Shown: piece after piece, positions 5,004 to 8,390 of the stretch | Numbering within the stretch: position 1 is the first letter of the stretch | Layout of the letters: each line of letters begins with the position of its first letter | Assembly: GCA_027311205.1 (NCBI GenBank) | Contig: DAICZI010000056.1 | Location: 1 to 8,390, forward strand | Direction: 5' to 3' | Origin: Beijerinckiaceae bacterium | GTDB taxonomy: Bacteria > Pseudomonadota > Alphaproteobacteria > Rhizobiales > Beijerinckiaceae | Length of the DNA: 8,390 nt | Notes under the pieces: model-generated | Told to the model about the DNA's origin: nothing | What the model saw: the letters and a program-made list of their open reading frames with translations, nothing else | Database searches by the model: none | Position numbers and translations under genes: made by a program

Positions 5004-6770
5004 ATGCCCCCAGAGGCAGATTCCCGCAGCAATGACGGTGCGCGCCCTGCGGCCTGGCAGGGCCGGGTGCGGTTGCGGCTGGGCTTGCGAGCGCGGGTGA
5101 TTCTGCGTCGCTTCACGGCGCGGATCTCCTCTTCGCTGACCCGGCGCATCATCGTGCTTAATCTTGGCGGGCTGTTTGCGCTATTGCTGGGATTTTTGCT
5201 GCTCAACCAGTTGCGCGCCGGGCTTATCGTGGCACGCGAGCAAAGCCTGCAAGCGCAAGCCTCGATCATAGCAGCCGCGCTGGCCGCTTCCGGCAGTGTC
5301 GATTCAGATACGATCATCCTCGATCCTTCGAAATTGTTGCAACTGGTGCCCTCGGCCCGCGCCCATGCGCACCACGACGACTCGCTCAATTTCTCGCTTG
5401 ATCCTGAAAAGGCCGGCCCTTTGCTGGTGCGTGTGGTGCCGCCGCGCACGCGCGCGCGGGTTTTTGACAGCGATGGCTATCTCCTGGTCGATACCCGCGA
5501 ATTGCGCGTTCCCGGCAATTTTGGCCGTGAGCCGGTGCCGCTTGCAGGCCAGACCCCCACCGGCCTGCTGATGCGCGGCTGGACGTTTCTGCAAAGCCTG
5601 TTTCCTCGCCGCGACGCCTATCTTGGTGATGATATCGAAATCACCAATGGCAAGCGCTACCCGGAAGTCGAGACAGCACTGAAGGGCGCTGCCAGCACGG
5701 TCGTGCGGCAGAACTCGCATGGCGAAACCATCATTTCTGTGGCCGAGCCCGTGCAACGCCTGGGGTCGGTACGCGGTGTGCTGCTGCTCTCGACGCAGGG
5801 CGGGGAAATTGACCGGATCATCGCCTCGGAGCGCTGGGCGATCTTGCGGGTGTTTCTGGTTTACGTCGTGGTGATGTTCTTGCTGTCGCTGTTTCTGGCG
5901 GGCACCATTGCCGAACCGATACGGCGCCTTTCGGAAGCTGCTGACCGGGTGCGGCGTGGCCAGCATGCCCGCGAGGAAATTCCGGATTATTCCGACCGCA
6001 CCGATGAGATCGGCCAATTATCGGCGTCGTTGCGCGACATGACCCGCGCCATGTATAACCGGATCGAGGCCATCGAGAGTTTTGCAGCCGATGTCGCCCA
6101 TGAGCTGAAAAACCCGCTGACCTCGCTGCGCAGCGCGATCGAGACCTTGCCTATGGCGCGCAAGGCTGAAGCCCGAGACCGGCTGATGGCGATTGCGTTG
6201 CATGACGTGCGGCGGCTGGATCGACTGATCAGCGATATTTCCAGCGCCTCGCGCCTTGATGCCGAATTGGCGCGGGCCGAAACCGCGCCGGTCAATCTGG
6301 CCGCAGCTCTTGATGCTGTTGTCAGCATGGCGAATCAATCCGGCCGCAAGGATGGTGTCACGGTCACCCTGACCGTGCCGCCCTCGCCCTGCATTCTGCC
6401 CGGAGGGCATGATTCGCGGCTGGTTCAGGTGTTCAACAACCTGATTGACAATGCCCGCTCGTTTTCCCCGCAAGGCGGCACCGTGCATCTCGCCTTGCGT
6501 CCGGCAACCGCAGACATCGCCGGTGTGCCGCGTGCGGGCTTTGAAGTGCTTGTGGAAGATGAGGGGCCGGGCATTCCAGAGCACGCGCTGGAGCGCATTT
6601 TCGAGCGCTTCTATACGGACCGGCCAGAGCAGGGATTCGGCCAGAATTCCGGGCTCGGCCTGTCGATCTCGCGCCAGATTGTCGAGGCGCACGGTGGCAC
6701 GATCACGGCAGGCAACCGCGCTGGCGGTGGGGCACGCTTCACTGTTTGGCTGCCTGGGGCGGCGGCGTGA
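5004..6770 (+). CDS. chvG: ChvG-type sensor histidine kinase
   Basis: This inner-membrane kinase phosphorylates ChvI. In the 588-residue product a basic cytoplasmic N-terminus leads to the first membrane segment (about 49-68) in the ChvG-like context SSLTRRIIVLNLGG and LLNQLRAGLIVARE. A periplasmic sensor region of about 200 residues follows. The second membrane segment is near 278-300, then HAMP (AEPIRRLSEAADRVRRG) and the phospho-acceptor His366 in FAADVAHELKNPLTSLRSA. The ATP-binding domain shows the N box at 478-484 (NNLIDNA), DEGPG from Asp519, and FGQNSGLGLSI near 545-555, the last typical of ChvG. ATG 5004 is chosen because GAGGG stands five bases upstream; GTG 4992 would add four residues but has no clear ribosome site. 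The stop overlaps the hprK start as GTGA. In relatives the periplasmic protein ExoR holds ChvG inactive; no exoR is seen here. Confidence 0.93.
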   Translation: MPPEADSRSNDGARPAAWQGRVRLRLGLRARVILRRFTARISSSLTRRIIVLNLGGLFALLLGFLLLNQLRAGLIVAREQSLQAQASIIAAALAASGSVDSDTIILDPSKLLQLVPSARAHAHHDDSLNFSLDPEKAGPLLVRVVPPRTRARVFDSDGYLLVDTRELRVPGNFGREPVPLAGQTPTGLLMRGWTFLQSLFPRRDAYLGDDIEITNGKRYPEVETALKGAASTVVRQNSHGETIISVAEPVQRLGSVRGVLLLSTQGGEIDRIIASERWAILRVFLVYVVVMFLLSLFLAGTIAEPIRRLSEAADRVRRGQHAREEIPDYSDRTDEIGQLSASLRDMTRAMYNRIEAIESFAADVAHELKNPLTSLRSAIETLPMARKAEARDRLMAIALHDVRRLDRLISDISSASRLDAELARAETAPVNLAAALDAVVSMANQSGRKDGVTVTLTVPPSPCILPGGHDSRLVQVFNNLIDNARSFSPQGGTVHLALRPATADIAGVPRAGFEVLVEDEGPGIPEHALERIFERFYTDRPEQGFGQNSGLGLSISRQIVEAHGGTITAGNRAGGGARFTVWLPGAAA

Positions 6771-7234
6771 CATTCATCCATGCCAGCGCGGTGGTGGTGC
6801 GCGAGACCGGCGTGCTGATTCGCGGAGGTTCCGGGGTTGGCAAAAGCGCGCTGGCGCTGGCGCTGCTGGAAGCAGGTGTGCAGCACGGCTGGTTTGCGGC
6901 TTTGGTCGGCGATGATCGCATCGGCCTTGATGTCGCAGGTGGCCGGGTTATCGCGCGCGGGCACCCCGCCATCGAAGGCCAGATTGAACGGCGCGGTTTT
7001 GGCATCGAACCTGCCCCGCGGGAGGCCAGAGCGTTGATCGGCCTTGTGGTTGACCTCACCGCTTTGCCTATGACCGAACGTATTCCTGATCCCGCAGCGC
7101 TTGTCGTTGAACTCGAAACTGTGCTAGTGCCGCGCATGGAATGTGGTAGTTCTATGGATCGGGCCCAAATAATCAGCGCGGTGTTGTCGCGCATGATGCG
7201 GCTGGAACAGCATGGCTTGACAGGTGCTTTTTGA
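6767..7234 (+). CDS. hprK: HPr kinase/phosphorylase, short alphaproteobacterial form
   Basis: It phosphorylates and dephosphorylates a serine on HPr. The 155-residue product is only the catalytic domain; the N-terminal domain of the roughly 310-residue Firmicutes enzyme is absent, as is usual in alphaproteobacteria. The ATP loop is GGSGVGKS at 20-27 with Lys26. GDDR at 48-51 supplies the paired acidic residues of the family, and QIERRGFGIEP corresponds to the HprK signature. GTG 6767 is preferred because it gives the typical start (TFIHASAVVVRETGVLIRG) and overlaps the chvG stop as GTGA, suggesting translational coupling; TTG 6746 is an alternative. Its target serine is present in HPr encoded downstream (Ser52), so the modification circuit is complete within the window. 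Confidence 0.92.
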   Translation: MTFIHASAVVVRETGVLIRGGSGVGKSALALALLEAGVQHGWFAALVGDDRIGLDVAGGRVIARGHPAIEGQIERRGFGIEPAPREARALIGLVVDLTALPMTERIPDPAALVVELETVLVPRMECGSSMDRAQIISAVLSRMMRLEQHGLTGAF

Positions 7235-7316
7235 CAGCATTGATTTTCAGGCGTCATTCGCGGCGAATGCCCTTCGGTGGTGCTCGCAGCGCGTTGCTTG
7301 TGGCGGGTGACCAAAG

Positions 7317-7718
7317 ATGATTGGCATGGTGCTGGTAACGCATGGACATCTGGCCACCGAGTTTCGTGCGGCGCTGGAACATATCGTCGGCCCGCTCAAA
7401 CAGCTTGAAACCGTCAGCATTGGCCCCGAAGACGATATGGAAAGCCGACGTCACGATATTATTGCCGCCGTGGGGCGGGTCAATAGTGGCGGCGGTGTGG
7501 TGTTGCTGACAGACATGTTCGGCGGCACGCCCTCCAACCTGGCGATTTCGGTGATGGACAATGTCGAAATCGAAGTTCTGGCGGGCATCAATCTGCCCAT
7601 GCTGATCAAGCTTTCACGCCTGCGCGAGGCGGTGCCGCTGCACGTGGCGGTGGCGCAGGCCCAGGAAGCGGGCCGCAAATACATCAATGTCGCCAGTCAT
7701 GTTTTGAGCGGCAAATGA
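7317..7718 (+). CDS. manX: PTS mannose-type EIIA protein
   Basis: This cytoplasmic phosphocarrier accepts phosphate from HPr on a histidine. The 133-residue product starts MIGMVLVTHGHLATEF, with the active His9, and has the family segment GGGVVLLTDMFGGTPSNLA around 58-76, including Asp66. The length equals that of a free-standing EIIA(Man) domain. No EIIB or EIIC gene is nearby, so sugar transport is unlikely and a regulatory role is inferred, as for similar alphaproteobacterial proteins. It starts 82 bases after hprK with a modest GGGTGA ribosome site, and its stop overlaps the ptsH start as ATGA. The gap to hprK shows no convincing promoter. The symbol follows common rhizobial usage. Confidence 0.9.
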   Translation: MIGMVLVTHGHLATEFRAALEHIVGPLKQLETVSIGPEDDMESRRHDIIAAVGRVNSGGGVVLLTDMFGGTPSNLAISVMDNVEIEVLAGINLPMLIKLSRLREAVPLHVAVAQAQEAGRKYINVASHVLSGK

Positions 7719-8002
7719 CCGGTGCCGCAACGCCCTTGGTGCGCGAAGTCACCATCATCAACCGCAAGGGCCTGCACGCCCGCGCCACCGCCAAATTTGT
7801 GCAGTGCGTGGAAAAATTTGATGCCACCGTCAGCGTCACCCGCTCCGGCGAGACGGTTGGCGGCACCTCGATCATGGGTATTCTGACCCTTGGGGCGGGC
7901 ATTGGCACGACGATCAGTCTCAGCGCCGAGGGCGTGCAAGCCGAGCAGGCACTGGACGCGCTGCAGGCGCTCATCGCCAATCGTTTTGGCGAGGAGGAAT
8001 AG
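7715..8002 (+). CDS. ptsH: HPr phosphocarrier protein
   Basis: HPr carries phosphate from EI (EI(Ntr) in this group) to EIIA proteins. The 95-residue product has the active His21 in NRKGLHARATAKFV and the regulatory Ser52 in GGTSIMGILTLG, spaced 31 residues apart like His15 and Ser46 of standard HPr. The C-terminal helix (EQALDALQALIANRFGEEE) is normal. The N-terminus is six residues longer than usual. ATG 7715 overlaps the EIIA stop in ATGA, indicating coupled translation. Conservation of both histidine and serine, with hprK two genes upstream, implies two kinds of phosphorylation. No EI gene (ptsP) is in the window. It is the last gene of the operon; the converging thioredoxin gene ends ten bases away. 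Confidence 0.93.
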   Translation: MTGAATPLVREVTIINRKGLHARATAKFVQCVEKFDATVSVTRSGETVGGTSIMGILTLGAGIGTTISLSAEGVQAEQALDALQALIANRFGEEE

Positions 8003-8012
8003 GGTTACGCCT

Positions 8013-8390
8013 TTATTTCAGCGCGGCCTCGATTTGCGGGATCAGTTTGGTGCGCAGGGCTGTCGGATCAAGCGGTCCGACCAGTTTATAGGAAATGATG
8101 CCGTCGCCGCGCACGACGTAGGTTTCCGGCACGCCATATGACCCCCAATTGATGAAGGTCTGGCCTTTGACATCGGCTCCGATGGCGGAAAACGGGTTGC
8201 CGTCGTGCTCCAGATAGGTGCGGACGGCAGCGGGGTCGTCCTTGTAATCCAGCCCCACCAGCTTGACGCCTTTGGCTTGCAGTTCCTTGTTGTGGGCGAG
8301 TTCCAGCAACAGCGGATTTTCCACGCGGCAAGGAACGCACCATGAGGCGAAATAATTCACCACGGTAACATGCCCGGCTCGCAACTCGTC
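8013..8390 (-). CDS. ccmG: CcmG/DsbE-type thiol:disulfide oxidoreductase, N-terminus cut by window edge
   Basis: This family reduces apocytochrome c or CcmH in the periplasm so that haem can be attached. The visible C-terminal 125 residues hold the thioredoxin active site WCVPC, preceded by VTVVNYFAS and followed by RVENPLLLELA. The CcmG-specific stretch is clear: GVKLVGLDYKDD, then HDGNPFSAIGAD, then INWGSYGVPETYVV with the cis-proline loop, and the ending YKLVGPLDPTAL. About 50-60 N-terminal residues, which should include the membrane anchor, lie beyond the right edge. The gene converges on ptsH with ten bases between the stops and no visible terminator. A related periplasmic thioredoxin (TlpA-like) is possible, but the GVPET context favours CcmG. 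Confidence 0.88.
   Translation of the reverse strand, partial: DELRAGHVTVVNYFASWCVPCRVENPLLLELAHNKELQAKGVKLVGLDYKDDPAAVRTYLEHDGNPFSAIGADVKGQTFINWGSYGVPETYVVRGDGIISYKLVGPLDPTALRTKLIPQIEAALK

Noticed and set aside
5304..6017. Long minus-strand open frame of 237 codons
   Set aside because: It is antisense to chvG, whose domains are unambiguous; long shadow frames are expected at this GC content.
7255..7269. Hairpin CATTCG-CGG-CGAATG between hprK and the EIIA gene
   Set aside because: Only six base pairs with no T-run; within chance expectation for a GC-rich gap and too weak to call a terminator.

Overview
The window reads as a chromosomal segment of a GC-rich alphaproteobacterium. The strongest pointer is the gene order chvI-chvG-hprK-EIIA(Man)-ptsH, a conserved block in Rhizobiales and relatives, with a short HPr kinase lacking the N-terminal domain and a ChvG that carries the family's typical first membrane segment. 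I cannot name genus or species. Coding density is high and no gene-free stretch exceeds about 130 bases. I see no rRNA, tRNA, CRISPR array, insertion sequence or phage gene.

Left part (1-1205, minus strand): a TetR-family regulator, cut by the left edge of the window, lies downstream of a gene for 5-hydroxyisourate hydrolase (uraH). A perfect 20-bp palindrome just upstream of the regulator's start is a likely autoregulatory operator. Both genes carry 15-bp tandem repeats near their 5' ends. Those in uraH duplicate the conserved LSTHV strand; those in the regulator encode a Gly-Val-Pro-Ile-Pro pentapeptide.

Middle left (1252-4147, plus strand): divergent from uraH is puuD, a membrane urate oxidase with a C-terminal cytochrome c domain. 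It is followed after 37 bases by a MIO-type aromatic amino acid lyase closest to histidine ammonia-lyase. PuuD converts urate to 5-hydroxyisourate and UraH hydrolyses that product, so the divergent pair covers two successive steps of purine breakdown. The lyase would release ammonia from an amino acid, probably histidine, although no other hut gene is present here. A nitrogen-salvage theme is a reasonable inference.

Right part (4273-8002, plus strand): the ChvI response regulator, the ChvG sensor kinase, HPr kinase/phosphorylase, a mannose-type EIIA and HPr. GTGA overlaps chvG with hprK and ATGA overlaps the EIIA gene with ptsH, suggesting translational coupling. No sugar permease or EI is present, so this looks like a regulatory PTS linked to an envelope/acid-sensing two-component system.

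Right edge (8013-8390, minus strand): the C-terminal part of a CcmG/DsbE-type thioredoxin for cytochrome c maturation, convergent with ptsH at a 10-base gap.

No wholly new system is evident. The points most worth following are the paired 15-bp repeats, the palindromic operator, and the lyase placed between urate degradation and chvI.
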